From: Pyrocephalus nanus
Lineage: Eukaryota; Chordata; Aves; Passeriformes; Tyrannidae
Length of the DNA: 64,000 nt
Direction of reading: 5' to 3'
Assembly: GCA_038380795.1 (NCBI GenBank)
Contig: CM076264.1
Coordinates: 7,628,001-7,692,000, forward strand
Position numbers and translations under genes: made by a program. This document shows, one piece after another, positions 26,870 to 39,448 of the stretch. The notes beneath the pieces were generated by a model. The model was not told the origin of the DNA and ran no database searches. It saw nothing but the letters and a program-made list of their open reading frames with translations. The stretch's first letter is position 1. Each line of letters starts with the position of its first letter.

Positions 26870-27294
26870 CACAAGTCAAAATATGGCGGAGCTCCCTGGG
26901 ACCACTGCATTTCTGTGGCTATTATAACAAAAGGTGTAGTGCACAGATGTGGCTGATTCCTCAGGTGTGTGGAAGTTAGGGCAGGTCCACTGGGGAAATC
27001 GCATCTCACTCAGTGGTGAAGGTGAAATAAAAACCATCCTGTTAGAGGAGCTGATTGAAGTAGAGATCCTCTGCTCTGACAGAGGAATAACTGCTGGCAA
27101 AATAGGTAAAAGTGTTCTTCATGGGTATAGAGAAATTACTAAAGCATACACAGAAGCTATTTTAAGAGGAATCCAGGTTGAAATCATCCAGCTGGAGCTT
27201 AGTGGTAATAAGCGTAGAGGAATCTTGTGAACATCTCCAAATCAAATGTCCTGAAGCCCACAAAATTCAGATACAGTGGTACATTAAAATTAAG
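26870..27294 (+). other. exon-like segment, unrecognised
   Basis: The segment begins directly after a strong acceptor-like sequence (TTTGTTTCTTTATTTTTTCAG, with AG at 26868-26869) and ends with AAG before a perfect GTAAGA donor at 27295. It is visibly richer in G+C than the AT-rich DNA on both sides. One frame stays open from 26940 to a TGA at 27228-27230 but has no in-frame ATG, and all three frames carry stops across the whole segment. It is therefore not a coding exon as it stands. It could be a non-coding RNA exon, a decayed coding exon or an old retroposed piece. The peptide (with ITAGKIGKS and IQVEIIQLELSG) matches nothing I recognise. Confidence 0.3.
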
Positions 27295-27502
27295 GTAAGA
27301 AATACACAACTAATGCTTCTGAACTTCAGGTTTTCATAAATAATATTAAACCCAGCAGATTAAATACATAACTGAAATTTATTTTACCAGTCTACATTAA
27401 TGTCTTTCTCTGTTTTTCTGTATCATTTGCTAGACATCACATTAAAGATCAGTCATATGATATAATCTTTTATCTTAAATAAATTACTTGAGAGTATCAA
27501 TA

Positions 27503-27582
27503 TTTATTAACTATACACCTAAAAACCAATGCATTGATAACAATTTGATTAAAATTTACTAACTATACACCTAAAAACCAAT
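27503..27582. repeat. 28-bp direct repeat, period 52
   Basis: Copies at 27503-27530 and 27555-27582 differ at a single base (TTTATTAAC versus TTTACTAAC) and both end CACCTAAAAACCAAT. The near-identity points to a recent local duplication of 52 bp or to constraint on the motif. Confidence 0.85.
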
Positions 27583-29660
27583 TAACAACTGGAGAATATT
27601 GGATAAGCACATAAACAAAACTCTTTTAGATGTTTTATATATCTTAATGATGTCTTCATTATACACTAACATTATGTGTTAATAATGTCATCATTCTAAT
27701 ATCCAGTATTCATGTTTAAAGATAAGTATACTTTTTAAAGGACTGAAAAACTAACAGATGTGTTTTTTCTTTAGGAAATTTGTTTTACAGTGAGAAACAT
27801 AAGAAAAGCTAGTATACTTCATTTATTAAAAAAGGGATTCTAAATATATATAAGAAAATAGAATTTTAATGAAGAAACTTTGATGCAGACACTGCTTAAT
27901 GGGATACTGCAGTGTCTTGCTATTGCCAGTAGATATATTCAGACAAGAAATCAGGTGAAAGTATTTAATAATAATGATATTGGAGCAACTTATCTATTGA
28001 AGCAGTCAATTCTCTGTTACATAAAGTATTTAAAATAATATTAGATATCTTATTAAACAATATCCTCTAGCTCAAACCGAAATTGTGGACTTGATATGAA
28101 ATCAGCTAATAAAATTACATGTTATCAGCTATGCCATGAACCATGAAAATTATCATATTGCTTTCCTTTAGTCTTCAGAGTTTAAGGAAAAAATCACAGA
28201 TACTGCTGAAACTTTTACAAAAAATAGGGAACTCACTTTCATTATTCCCAGGCCATTTTTATTATGCCAGGTTTCAGTGCAGAAATCTTCCATTTCCCTG
28301 TGTTTGCTTTAAGAGGAGTCATCCTTTACAATAGTAATTGAGTGCACATACAGATTTCTGTTGATTTCAGAGAATTGTGGTCTGAAATCTGCCACACTGC
28401 TCATCCTGAGTGCTGTCTACCTATGTAAATCATCCCTGTTGATCAATGGGATAAATTTCAAGATAAGATACCAATCAACAGGAGCTGGAGTGGAAGAATA
28501 AACCCTTCTATGATAGCTTTCCCTCAGATTTGCCTTCAATTACTTTATTCCTCCTAAACATACAGGCATTTACTAAAAATGAAAAAGAACATGGCTTTGA
28601 AATTTAAATTTTCCTAGCAGTACCAAAATGCCTACATCCTGATGTTTGAGAGGCACATTAAAGTTTGTATTTGCAGTGTTGTTTGTAGCCACTTCGTTAC
28701 TAAAGAGACAATTTATTTGTATAATTAATCAGCTGAAATATCCCCAAGGATTTTTTTTTTCCCTGTAAAAACACCTTTTGTTGTTTAGAAGTAATGAAAA
28801 CATTTCATCAAGGCTTTCTAGTGTGATTGATAGTCTTTGCTGAACTTTGTTGAAGGCTTTCTGTCTGAGTGGTGCTTTGAGCTCTTTATTCACTTTCATG
28901 GGATCTGGAACATTGTTTTAATTCTCTACTAGTAACAGGTGTTTCCATTAGCTCACATTTTTCAACAATGCAATTCTAATTTTGATTTCAGGCTTGAAAG
29001 TGTTCTGCTTTCTTTTTTAGGATAGATCAAACCTTTAATAATTCACAAATAAACTTCAGATCTTCATTGATCTGAACAACTAATGAATGAACAACTAATG
29101 GAACACCGAAGGCTTCAGTCACTAAACAGGCTTCTAAGGATACTCCTAAACAAATGAACTTTCTCAAAGAAATCTGCATATTATTGGTGTTTTAAACTAT
29201 TCTCTGAGGTTTTTTTCTGTTTTTTTTTTTCTTCTATGCTCAAACTGAGGGGGAAGCCAGAGGAACAGATACTCTGCTTTCAATAATCAATCTGAAAACA
29301 CGGGAAGGAACGGAATAAAACAATATTATTTTGTACTGTATGGCTACTCTTTGAAGCTACTCACAAGCTAATCTTAACCTAGAGGCTACAGAATGCAGGA
29401 AAAAAAAGATATAGAAGGAATTGCTATGATTACATGATATTAAATTCAGCACTGACTAGTTAGCAGTGATGCTAGAACCTCTCTGAGGGAGTAGCTTTTC
29501 CCCTTTGAGAACTTGAAGAACATGTGGCTAGAGATAGAATCTATGGAGAAGGGGATTTAGCTAAAAGATCACTTTTTGAAGCCTCCCAACCTGTCAAATA
29601 GATGTTAGAAAAACTTAGTAGGGAAAGAACAACTGAAATGCGCATGGAAGGAAGAAATTT

Positions 29661-29694
29661 ATTATATATATATATATATAATACATATGTATAC
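29661..29694. repeat. (TA)n microsatellite
   Basis: About 20 bases of alternating T and A, followed by the palindromic word ATACATATGTATAC. Simple repeat. Confidence 0.9.
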
Positions 29695-31339
29695 GTCACT
29701 GAAAGCCAACAGAAAAAAGAATAGAATTAGTCATGTGAGAGCATGGTTATTATTGCATGTGTTATTATTGCCTGGATCATGTGCAACACAATACAGAAAT
29801 CTGAGTTGGCTGTTGATGTTGCTCAGCATTTTGGATTAGCTTTGATTTTCTACAGCTTGTCAGTACATCAAAGACTGATTTGTCCAGTGTGGCTGCCTTT
29901 GACTCTACTGTATGCACTACCCAAATGCAGCTTATTTAACTAACGGTGGAATGGAAATTCCCGGTGCTAGTCATGGAGTCATGTGCAGATATTGTCACCA
30001 ATTAGGGTCTAAAGGTGGTTAAAAGGGAAAAGTATCATTTTAGATTTAAAATACTTGTTTGATGAAGCACAAATGACCATTTGAACTGAGAATTCAGGTA
30101 TGTACAAATATATCTATTGTAGAACTGACTGACTTGACTTATGACAAATGCTTTCATAACTGAATAAGAAGTAATAACATTGAAAAAAAAATAGAGAAGA
30201 ACATGCCTTTAATCAATCTTTAATGTCTGTTGCTGTGTAAAGCCATGAAAAGAAGGATTGAAAAGGTAAGAATAGAATTCTAAACACTCAATTAATACAA
30301 ATGACACTTTTAAATCTAAGGAGGTTTAAACAAACTAATTATTCCCAGCAGAGTGGATACTCTCGCCTGAAATGTTGATGTTAGATAAAAGCCTAATACC
30401 TTTCTTTCCCTCTGTTAATCTGCCCATTTAAGACTGCTTGTTAAAATCATGCACTACTTTCCATACAATCCGTGAAGTGAATTATCAAGTGTCATAGTAA
30501 GAATAGGTATATATATAAGAAATTGTGATCCTTACAGTCAACACTTCAGAGCATTGAAGCTTGGGTTTTCCAGAGTGATAATTGGTCCTGGCAGCAGTGG
30601 CATCATTAGCCGGTTTTTTCTTCATGTTTCATCAAAGATGGAAAATGTGGTCAAATAATTATTCAGTTGCTATATAAGTGATGTTTATCTGAAATCTTGC
30701 TCATACAATTAGAAAGAATGTAAATGGGTTGTCACTAAAACTGCACTAGCAGGCAGCTGTGGGGAAGACAAATTATGCACATAACTAATTTATAAAGGTT
30801 TTGTTTACAAACAAGTGTTCTCTAAGCCCTATATTGATTAAATCATTTAACTAGAAATAATTTTATTTAGCTTTATACAAACTACTTATCTACTTTTTTT
30901 GGTTAAAAAATAATAAATGCAAAAATCTGAATTATCCTGAAAATTCCAAGCAACTTTGTTCCAGCCATTTTGGAAAATTTAGCAAAGAAATTATATTTTG
31001 CTTATTTTTCTATGTAAGTAAATGTTTATCAAAAGTTTTGCTATGAAAGTTGTTTCCTCATTTTCTCAATTCTCTCTCCTTCCTCCTTATTAAAAGGACA
31101 TTGGGACAAGGAGGAGAGGGTTTACTGAAGTAGGGAAAATGTCAATGATATCAAAGCAGGCTTTTAAATCTACTTTTCATTTTTTTCTGTTTTAAGAGGG
31201 ACTCATTCCTATCACTTTTAATAATGAATTTTCCTCTCAGATCTAGTAGTAGAACAGCTTTCAGTTACCCTTAGACCCAAAATAGAACATGGTATTTACT
31301 GAAATGACTCTTCAAATTCAGATGTTCTGGACCAGGACT

Positions 31340-31556
31340 AGCTCCAGAGAGATGAGTGTCTTAGTTTTTCAAGAAGAAATCCTCTGCTGGCACTTGGTTC
31401 ACTTTGTAGCCATGGCTTGGGGGGGTCTCCTGGACCCCTGATTCCTGCTTTTGCATATAGGCAGAGACACGAAATCCTCAGCATCCACTTAGCTCGGCGC
31501 TTCTCCTGTACTGGTTGACACATGCTTCTCATCCTTCCCCCAAAAAAATGTCAACC
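31340..31556. other. GC-rich flank of the LTR, unidentified
   Basis: This stretch is much richer in G+C than the DNA to its left and joins the LTR directly. It would lie just downstream of the LTR when read on the minus strand. A minus-strand frame runs through it without a recognisable retroviral domain. It may be part of the internal region of the element or of an older repeat into which it inserted. Confidence 0.35.
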
Positions 31557-31986
31557 TGTTGTTTAGCAATGGTGTTCCCCAGTTTGGTCTTCCCACTGAA
31601 TCCAAACCTTCAAACCATACACCTCTCTCTCACTCCCCCTCCCCTTCCCCCCGCAGTAGGCTGGAGAGGAGAATTGGAGTCACAAAAGGTAGAGTTCAAG
31701 GGTTGAGATATAAACTATTTACTGGAAACAGCGATGAAATAAGAAATGAACAGTAACAGCAACAATATTAATGAAAGGGTGTACAAGAAAGGTGAATGAT
31801 TTGCACGTGAAAACAAAAACCTCACCACGCAGAAACCCCCCAGCAATACCTGACCAGGACAGGATGCTCCCTGACCCAGAAACCACACCCTTCACCCCAC
31901 CCACAGCAATGAAATGAGGTGGTATAGAATAACCATCCCTCCTGGCTACTGCAAAAATTAACCCTGTCCTGACCAGAACCAGGACA
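31557..31986 (-). mobile_element. endogenous retrovirus LTR, minus strand
   Basis: Read on the minus strand the element starts TGTCCTGGTTCTGG...ACAGGGTTAATTTTTGCAGTAGC, close to the avian LTR start TGTCCTGGTTTC...GAGTTAATTTTC. Further on comes CAGTAAATAGTTTATATCTCAACCC, the degraded form of the avian AATAAA...TTTATATCTCAACCC polyadenylation region. A GC-rich U5-like part follows and ends in ...AACAACA, giving TG...CA ends about 430 bp apart. No clear target-site duplication or primer-binding site is visible beside it, so it is a solo or broken LTR. The left end is less certain than the right. Confidence 0.72.
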
Positions 31987-32270
31987 CACACCCCAAAGGC
32001 AATCCCAGAACATACCTTGGCAATGAGGGCTTCTGCAGCCTTACAAAAGAGGAGGCTACTCCCAGATCAGAACAGGGTCCACCTCCCTGCATGGCCCAGG
32101 GGGGGTCCAGCCGGTGTCCCATTTTTCAGGAGTGTATTTTGCACACCACACTGGATATTAGGCACCCTCAAGGAAAATATTCCACGACTGAGCATAAGTA
32201 ATGGAGTGTGAGCCTTGTGCCCACATTTCCAAAATTTTTCCTTTGTCATTCTTGACCAGAAGCAGTCTAG
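31987..32270. other. GC-rich flank of the LTR, unidentified
   Basis: G+C-rich DNA continuing rightward from the LTR before composition returns to AT-rich. No polypurine tract is seen against the LTR edge. It may be internal retroviral sequence or a second insertion; I cannot assign it. Confidence 0.3.
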
Positions 32271-35200
32271 AATCTATGTGGCCCTTTCGTAGTTGAGTAT
32301 CATGACTACACAATATAGACATTCTACCTTTCTGTAAGCCACGTAATCTTAAGGCTGTATTTTATCCACTGAACGAGTAGAGGAAAGAGGATCCTCTCCC
32401 CCTTTTCCCAATCCAGAAGCTGTATTTAGCTTCTTTTCAAATTTTGTGTGATAACCAGCATCAGAAGTGGCTAATGACTGAACCAAGCCTTTTGGCAAGG
32501 CTGGTCTACTTCAACAAATCTTATCAAACTTAACTGTCAGCTAAGTGCCAAGAAGCTTATGCATGTTAAATAGGAGGTGTTTTGTCATATCCACAGTCAG
32601 AAATAAAAGGAACTTGTGGGGGAATACCCGTAAGGTGATTACAGAGCTAGCTATGACACCTACAAAATTACTCGAGGGTGAATCAAGATCTTCATGGCCC
32701 CCGTTTCAGACAAAAGTGTTTACTTTTCAACATTTTTTTCTTTCTACCAAGTCTCTTCATTGTTGCAAAGGAGGCCATTAAGCTCTTCAGATCACAGGTA
32801 ATGTATGTGGACTTTCAGCAGTTGAAGAGTAGCTGTATCCAACCAGCCCAATACCACCTGGTTTAAATCTTCCTGTTTGCAGGGGGGTTGTAGGTTTATT
32901 TTCCTAAGAACAAACACAGTAGGACTTCACTGATGAAAGGGGAGTTTAAGGGCTGATAGATATCACCAAGAACATCTGATACTTTTATTGGAATTATTCC
33001 AAAATCCCTGGGACATTCATTTTGAACCAAGACTGAAGAGACTTTCAGGCCACAGGAAATTGCCATATGAAAGATCAGCTATTAAGTCAAACAAAGAAAA
33101 TGTTATAGCGTATAAAAAATGTTTTCAGAAGATAAACACATTTTGACCTTTTAATTTATTTTCTCCATTATTTGATTTGGGTTTTTTCCTATTTTCCTCT
33201 CTACTAGAAGATGCAAAGAAAATTGTACTTGAATTATTCTTGTTGTCAAGGAATAAAAATAACTGAGTAGGTTAAGAATGATTACATAAATGTCTGATCA
33301 AGCTATTCAGACTCTATTAATGTCTCTATTGCAAAGTAACATAATTACCACCTTTTCCCTTGCTCTGCAACTCCTTATTTCAGCCAAGTCTATTTGAAGA
33401 TATTTCTCCACTGGAAGCCAGAGCACAGTTGTGGAAGTGCCAGTAAAGTCTTGCTTTAATGTGGATACCAGCGCTGGGAAAGTCAGGATGTTGAAGTCTA
33501 TCCCAGTATTTAGATACTGGGAGGCAAGATGGGTTTGTTTCTGATGCACAGCAAAACTCAACACCTTAACTGACTGGTTTAAAAGCCAGAGAGTGGACAG
33601 ACACTCCTCTGTCTATATGGGGTCCACATGCAAATCCACTAGCTTGCATTGTGTCGAGTAAATGTCATTAACTATTTAAACTGTTTACACTAACAATGAT
33701 TTTGGCTTGATTAGGAGTTCTTTTCCATTAGCAGAACTGTTTACAGAGAGTCTGCTCAGCCTGACTGCTTCTGTTTGCAGGACAAACCCACCCTGCCAAA
33801 AAGGGTTTCTGGTCCCCACAAAACAAAAACCTTGAGTAAAAAAAACTTCACTTCCATGAGGGAATAATCCCAAAATAAACCCTAGTTTTCTATATATAAG
33901 CCCGCTCTTTTTAAACTTTAATGCTATGTCAACACAAATACATCCCTCAGTATGCAGCACTAATGTCATATTAATAAAAGTAATTGCTCCCTGCTGAGGT
34001 CCCACGGAGGTCAATGTAGCCACATGAGGGACAGGTTTGGCCCCTTATGTCGTATCAAGCCAATGAGGGAGGCAAATTCCGATACGGCTACAGGAACTTA
34101 ATGTCCAATTAAGAGCTCAGTAAGAATTAGAAAATTGAGTCATAATATAGCAGGTCTCTTATGGCTGGTAGCACCATGAGCCCTTTCACATTAGAGCTAC
34201 CTGTGGGTAAATCTCATAAAGGCATATATTTGCATCATAGTCTCATTTTCCCATTCATATTACAGCCACTACAAAGCATGACCTTTGGACAGTACTTAAA
34301 TAGCTTCCTTGTATTTCTCTCTTTCACCTATTTTCTTTTGCCTCTGAACCTAAATTATTTGCAGTTAGTTACATATGCCAGCAGAAAAGTTAAATCATAT
34401 TACTCTTTCTATGCATTTTATTTCTTTATAATAGTGGAGAGGTGACAACAACTTAAAATATTCTCCAGACTGCTTCAAAGAGAGTGAAGACTTCCTGAAG
34501 AACATCTAGCAGCAATTATGCAAATTTGTGCATATTTTTATACCATTCATTCAACACAGTCACGGGAAACTCTTTAAAAAGAGGAACCATAACAAGCAAA
34601 AGAAGGAAAAATGTTTGAAGACACACGACCATGAAAGAGAGAATGCTTTAATGTGAAAGTTTCCACAGATGTAAGAAACTCCAGTGGGAAAGGTTTTCAA
34701 GGAGAAAGAAGCACAAGATCAAGCTGTCATCAGAAACATGGTTATGAAGCCATGCCACAGAAAAATGAAGAGGGCAGCATTAAATTAGATTTTAAAAATG
34801 GGTAACAAGTTTTAGATTATTAAAATGAGCAGACATGAGGTAGACGACTGGGTATCTGATTTGTCTGGTGGAAGCATTACAAACCACTAAAGCTCAGAGA
34901 GAAAACATTTAGATAGATCATAAAAACAGGAATTATGTTAGCCAAGATGGAAAATTATTAATTCTATAATATATATATTTTAAATTAGCAGACTATTGCA
35001 ATGATAAGTGGTGGACACACAGTGACTATACTGTGATTCATACCTCAAAATCTTGGTGAACTCTCAGGTAGACATTAAGACTCTATGGTTCCATTAGATT
35101 TAGTAAAATCCTAATCTATTAGTAAAAGACCTAGAACATTGTCAGAATCACCAAAAGTGGCTTTTTTTTATTTTTAAAAAGAATTAAGCCCAATAACCAT

Positions 35201-35709
35201 ACTTCTTCTGTAATGGACTTCCTCCATCATTTCTAATATATGTTTTTGCTAAAACTGACTGCTATATTTTATTCAAAATAATGATATATTTGAGCTATTT
35301 TATCTGATAATGTTATGCAATATAAAAAATACTAATTTTATTTTGTCCTTTCAGTCATCATAATTTTACTTTAACTTTCCTACATTTTGAAAGATCAAGT
35401 TCTATTGCCCTGCACTGCAAATAGTTACCTGCTGAGCTGAAGAAGGTGAACAAGTGCTATTTAACCTTTGTTTTCATTTATACTCTAAACAAGACCTTCA
35501 TCTTCCCCATGAGTTTAGAAATGATGACTAGGACTTATTGGGAAACAGGATTTCTTCCAGGTTTCAGTGCTGCTGAACATTTCTTTTTGGTTTGACATGC
35601 TGCACTTCAAATGATGTTAAAAGTTTTGAATTAGTCCTTGATAAATCATACAAACTTGAAAGTAAAACAACAACACATCCTAGGGAAAAAACCCTACAGA
35701 ATGTCACTT
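32271..35709. other. unique non-coding DNA
   Basis: No gene is supported. The minus-strand frames at 33307-33564 and 33685-34023 show no domain. The stretch 33980-34030 contains GAGGTCCCACGGAGGTCAATGT and GGTTTGGCCCC, which resembles a decayed ancient amniote repeat of the TTGACTTCAATGGG type. The rest is plain AT-rich sequence. Confidence 0.6.
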
Positions 35710-35711
35710 TT

Positions 35712-35780
35712 GGAAAAAAAAAAAAAGAAGAAAAAAAAAAAAAAGAGAGAGAGACAAAGAGGAAAAGAAGAGGAAAAGAT
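35712..35780 (+). repeat. polypurine (A/G) tract
   Basis: Two runs of A (13 and 14 bases) separated by GAAG, then GAGAGAGA and AAAGAGGAAAAG words, with almost no pyrimidines for about 68 bp. The lysine/arginine-rich and phenylalanine-rich frames on the two strands here are artefacts of this tract. Confidence 0.9.
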
Positions 35781-35909
35781 AAAAGGGCAGGGGGCATCTC
35801 TTCTTTCCCACAGACACTTTTCTCCAGCCTGGTAAAATGACCGCAAACTGAAATTCATCTCTTTGCTTTAATGTACCTAAGAAGTAGGTAGTGCTTGTCA
35901 TCTTGCACC

Positions 35910-36055
35910 TCTCCTGTGAAGACAGCCTGAGCTAGGGCCTGTTCAGCCTGGAGAAGAGATGGCTCTAGGGAGACTTTAGTATCTAAAGGGGCTGCAAGAG
36001 AGGGACTTTATACAAGGGCATGGGCTGATATTTAAGTAGGACAAGAGGGAATGGC
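35910..36055 (+). mobile_element. CR1 LINE fragment (near 3' end)
   Basis: The sequence follows the CR1 consensus from TCCTGTGAAGACAGCCTGAG through GTTCAGCCTGGAGAAGAGATGGCTCTAGGGAGACTTTAG, TATCTAAAGGGGCTGCAAGAGAGGGACTTTATACAAGGGCATG and GGACAAGAGGGAATGGC. It lacks both the coding body and the 3' ATTCTATG tail, so it is an internal fragment about 145 bp long. Confidence 0.92.
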
Positions 36056-39000
36056 TAGAGAAAGCAAGCAGCAATGTAACAGTTGTCATTCCTATGGAAG
36101 CCATTCTTCCAAATCCATTATAGCCTTCCTGTGCAACATTTCTAATCCATCTTCTTACTCAAATAACATCGGCTACATTTTCAGGACATCCGAAAACATG
36201 TCATTGCTTCAGAAAAGAAAATGTTTGCTTTTGTAACACAGCCCTATCAACACAACATATGATTTACTCCTTTGTTGGATGGAGAGAGGAGGCTGTTGGT
36301 AAAATGTTTAAAACAGTAGTTGGAAGAATTCAAGTGGTCTAAAGATACCTGTTGGAGTGCACAGGGAGCTAAATTAAAACAGCAATGCAAGTATTTGTTA
36401 AGATGTTTACTGAGGAGTTTAAAATACAACAGAATAGAAAAGGAGGAGTAAACACTTGTGTTTAGAGCTTGAAACAACCACTCAAGTTTGCTGCATGTGG
36501 ATATGGAAAATTAGAACAGTATCTTGGCAGGGCTGCCTCCTTCAGCTTTCACTTTTTTGCACTGATTTATTGTGACAATGCTTTTAAGTGGTTTTGTGTT
36601 TTGTGTCTAATTTCCACCAATTTAGGAAGGATTGCTAAAGCATTGACAATTTGGAGAAATTTAGAAAATGTAACAAATTCTGTGATACAAAACTACTATT
36701 ATAACATGAAAAAGCATAATTTTCAAGAATATTAGATCTTTAGAGTTGCAGACCCTCAAATGAAACTGAAAATTTATCCTCACACAAACTTATGCCTACA
36801 TGTATGAGAGAATTCTTAATAACAGTAGAAATAATTTTTAAATTTTAAAAAAATTAAAGTAATTAATTAAAAATTACTGGGATTAGCAGTGTTATATTAC
36901 ATAAACATAACTCTGACAAATAATTTTGTTACTATACGAGGACTTTATGTACTCACAGTTTTTGCAGATGTGCAAACAGTAGCCCAAGCTGAAAGGCAAC
37001 ATCACAGAGAATTTCTGGCCATCCTGGATATCAGTGGAAATGTTCTACATATTTTGACCACAGATCCTGTATTACATTTGTTTCACTCCTTTTACCAGTC
37101 TTGTCTACACCTACATACACACTTACATAAAAAAACCATATTCACACACATAGTTATATATCAAAGGGAAACTAACTTAACTGTGAACTGAAGTACTGAA
37201 GACTGGTTTTGGACCTAGTTTAGCAGGTCTGTCTCTGCTAGCTATTTGAAAGTGTTTTTCTTGTATTTGTTTTGCTCTTATAAGTGCATCACTAGGAACA
37301 GCTATAGAAAGTGCTTTTAAAGTATCAGAAAGTAAAATTACTCTCTTGACAGTATTGCCTCCCAGAAGAGCATGATTTGTTGTTATATTTCACCATCAGT
37401 TTGGTAGAGAATAAGATTACTATCTCTCCTTTCAGAAATATGCTTCATATTAATTAGGGCTTTTTAAAGAAATGCTAATACTAATACTGATATACAAAAA
37501 CTTAAAGGAAAAATGCAGATGTTGGTACTCTCAAGAGAAACAAAAAGTGGGAAAAAAAGGCTTTAGGCATTTCTTGATGTCATATATTTGTAAAAACCCA
37601 CTGGGACAGAGGAAAGGTCATATCCACATCAATATACCGAGCACTACCCTGCTGCTTCTTTACACATTTGCCAGATAACCCTTCTCTGACCACAGAGAGC
37701 ATCCTGGAGCTTAAGCCCAGATAAATCAGCATTATTTACATTAACTGCAAATTTTCAAATGTGCTCAGGTTTTCTCTTATATTTTGTATAAGTACAGAGA
37801 CGTGCTGGGCTTCAACTTAGGGCAGATTTGCACTTGAGTTTGGAATGCCAGCCAAAGAGAATAGAGGTGGTTTTTTACACCTTTTACACTGAGTAAGTAA
37901 TTCAAACTGCACTCCAATTATCACTTGCCACGGAACATGACTTGAAGCATTACTTGCTCACAGAGTTGCGGCAGAAAAGCTACTTTTTCATAATGCCTTG
38001 AGTTGCTGAATATTGGAAATACCAGGAAAACTGATGAATAATTTCTTACTGGAAAAACAGGAAAACATTAAATGTTTCCCAGAAAAGGAGATCCTCCATT
38101 TCATCAAACATGCTATAAACCTTGCCAACAAGTAAAAACAAGGAAAGTAAGATTTCTCAGTCTCAGTTCCTCTCTCTCCCTTTCTCTCTCTCACACATAT
38201 TCTTTTATCATCACATACATATATGCCTAAGTCTGATTTTAAGACAGTTTGTTTTAGTGATAATGTAGCAACATCACTCATCCAAAGCAAGACAGACTGT
38301 TTTCCCCTATAAAGTGCAGCTACAATATTCACACCTGCTGGTTCACAGGAAATTATTTTGAGTTCTTTTTGTATGCAAAACTGATCAGCTCTATGTAATA
38401 TTTTTTTAGCAAGAAAGGTATTCTGAGCGTTTATTAAATGTTCACACACTAAATTCAGCACAAACTTGATACTTATGCATGAGTTCACAGAATCTATTTA
38501 TTCCTAGAAGCAACCAAAGACCTACTGGAACTGTTTCACTGTGTGTTTTGCTTCAGGCTTCTAAATTTAAAAAAGAAAAAAAATTAAAACAAAAATAAAC
38601 AAAACCACACACACAAAAATGTAGGAAAAAACAAATAGCCTAAACTCAAAATCTGTGATCATTATATAACTAAAAATACAAAAAACCAAAACAAAACAAA
38701 AATAAAACCCAACCAACCAAACAAAAAAACTTTCTGTACATCTTACTGTACATGAGATAATGAAATTATTCAGATTCCATGTTAGAAAGAAGAGAGGTTT
38801 TTCCAGTGTAATCCATAAGCCATATAAGCAGCACTTTCAGAGTAGATGTACTCTGTGTTATCATCTTGCTTCCAGTACTATTCATAAAACAAAAGATGAA
38901 GCTGCAGAGAATATTAATATATTTTTTCTTTGCATTACTGCTGATATCAAGCATAACAATAGGAATCAAATTACAAAGAAAGTAAAAAATATCATTTTTG

Positions 39001-39376
39001 AAATGAAAATGGTTCAAAGTGTGGCTTTTTTTTTCCTTCTTGGAGCTCTAAAAATAGCTTGCAGTGGAGCAAAAGGACAGTTCAGTTGACTGATAAAAAT
39101 TTGGCGGCAAAATCTATTTTTCAAAGAAGGTTACAAATATAAGGAAAAACTGACCAGTAGAGATCCTGTGGCTGAGCAAGGAAATCATAACTTTAGAGAC
39201 CTTGAAAAAACACTATTTCATTTTTCCTTACAATAGCATTGTATGACTTATAAGTTTCCAGAAGTAAGATTTATAATCTCTTGGCAGTCAGGCTATAAAT
39301 AACAAGAATGAGTGAAGCTCGGGAAGGAGCAGCAGTCATGAAGGAGAGAGGAGAGGTGGGGCTGGACACGGGGATG
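36056..39376. other. unique AT-rich non-coding DNA
   Basis: No gene is supported. The minus-strand frame at 37988-38488 (166 codons) starts with GTG and contains no recognisable domain. A CT run lies at about 38167-38196 and an A-rich tract with AAAC and AACC words at about 38568-38730. Confidence 0.65.
38568..38730 (+). repeat. A-rich low-complexity region
   Basis: Long A-rich DNA with AAAAC, ACACAC and CCAACCAACCAAAC words, interrupted by about 50 bp of ordinary sequence near 38630-38680. No retroposon body is recognised beside it. Confidence 0.7.
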
Positions 39377-39440
39377 ATGGATGGATGGATGGATGGATGG
39401 ATGGATGGATGGATGGATGGATGGATGGATGGATGGATGG
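39377..39440. repeat. (ATGG)16 microsatellite
   Basis: Sixteen perfect ATGG units, followed by one imperfect unit (GTGG) and ATAA. A minus-strand frame through it reads as repeated His-Pro-Ser-Ile and is an artefact. The perfect run should be length-polymorphic. Confidence 0.97.
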
Positions 39441-39448
39441 GTGGATAA

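Larger units (their letters stand above)
27295..31339. other. unique AT-rich non-coding DNA
   Basis: No gene is supported. A 28-bp direct repeat occurs at 27503-27530 and 27555-27582. A TA microsatellite lies at about 29662-29694. The stretch 28680-28920 is free of simple repeats apart from one T run and looks like possible conserved non-coding DNA, on appearance only. Confidence 0.65.

Noticed and set aside
35564..35901. Lys/Arg-rich and Phe-rich frames on both strands
   Set aside because: They are created by the polypurine tract at 35712-35780.
37988..38488. 166-codon minus-strand frame
   Set aside because: The frame opens with GTG, contains no domain, and lies in AT-rich DNA with a CT microsatellite; judged chance.
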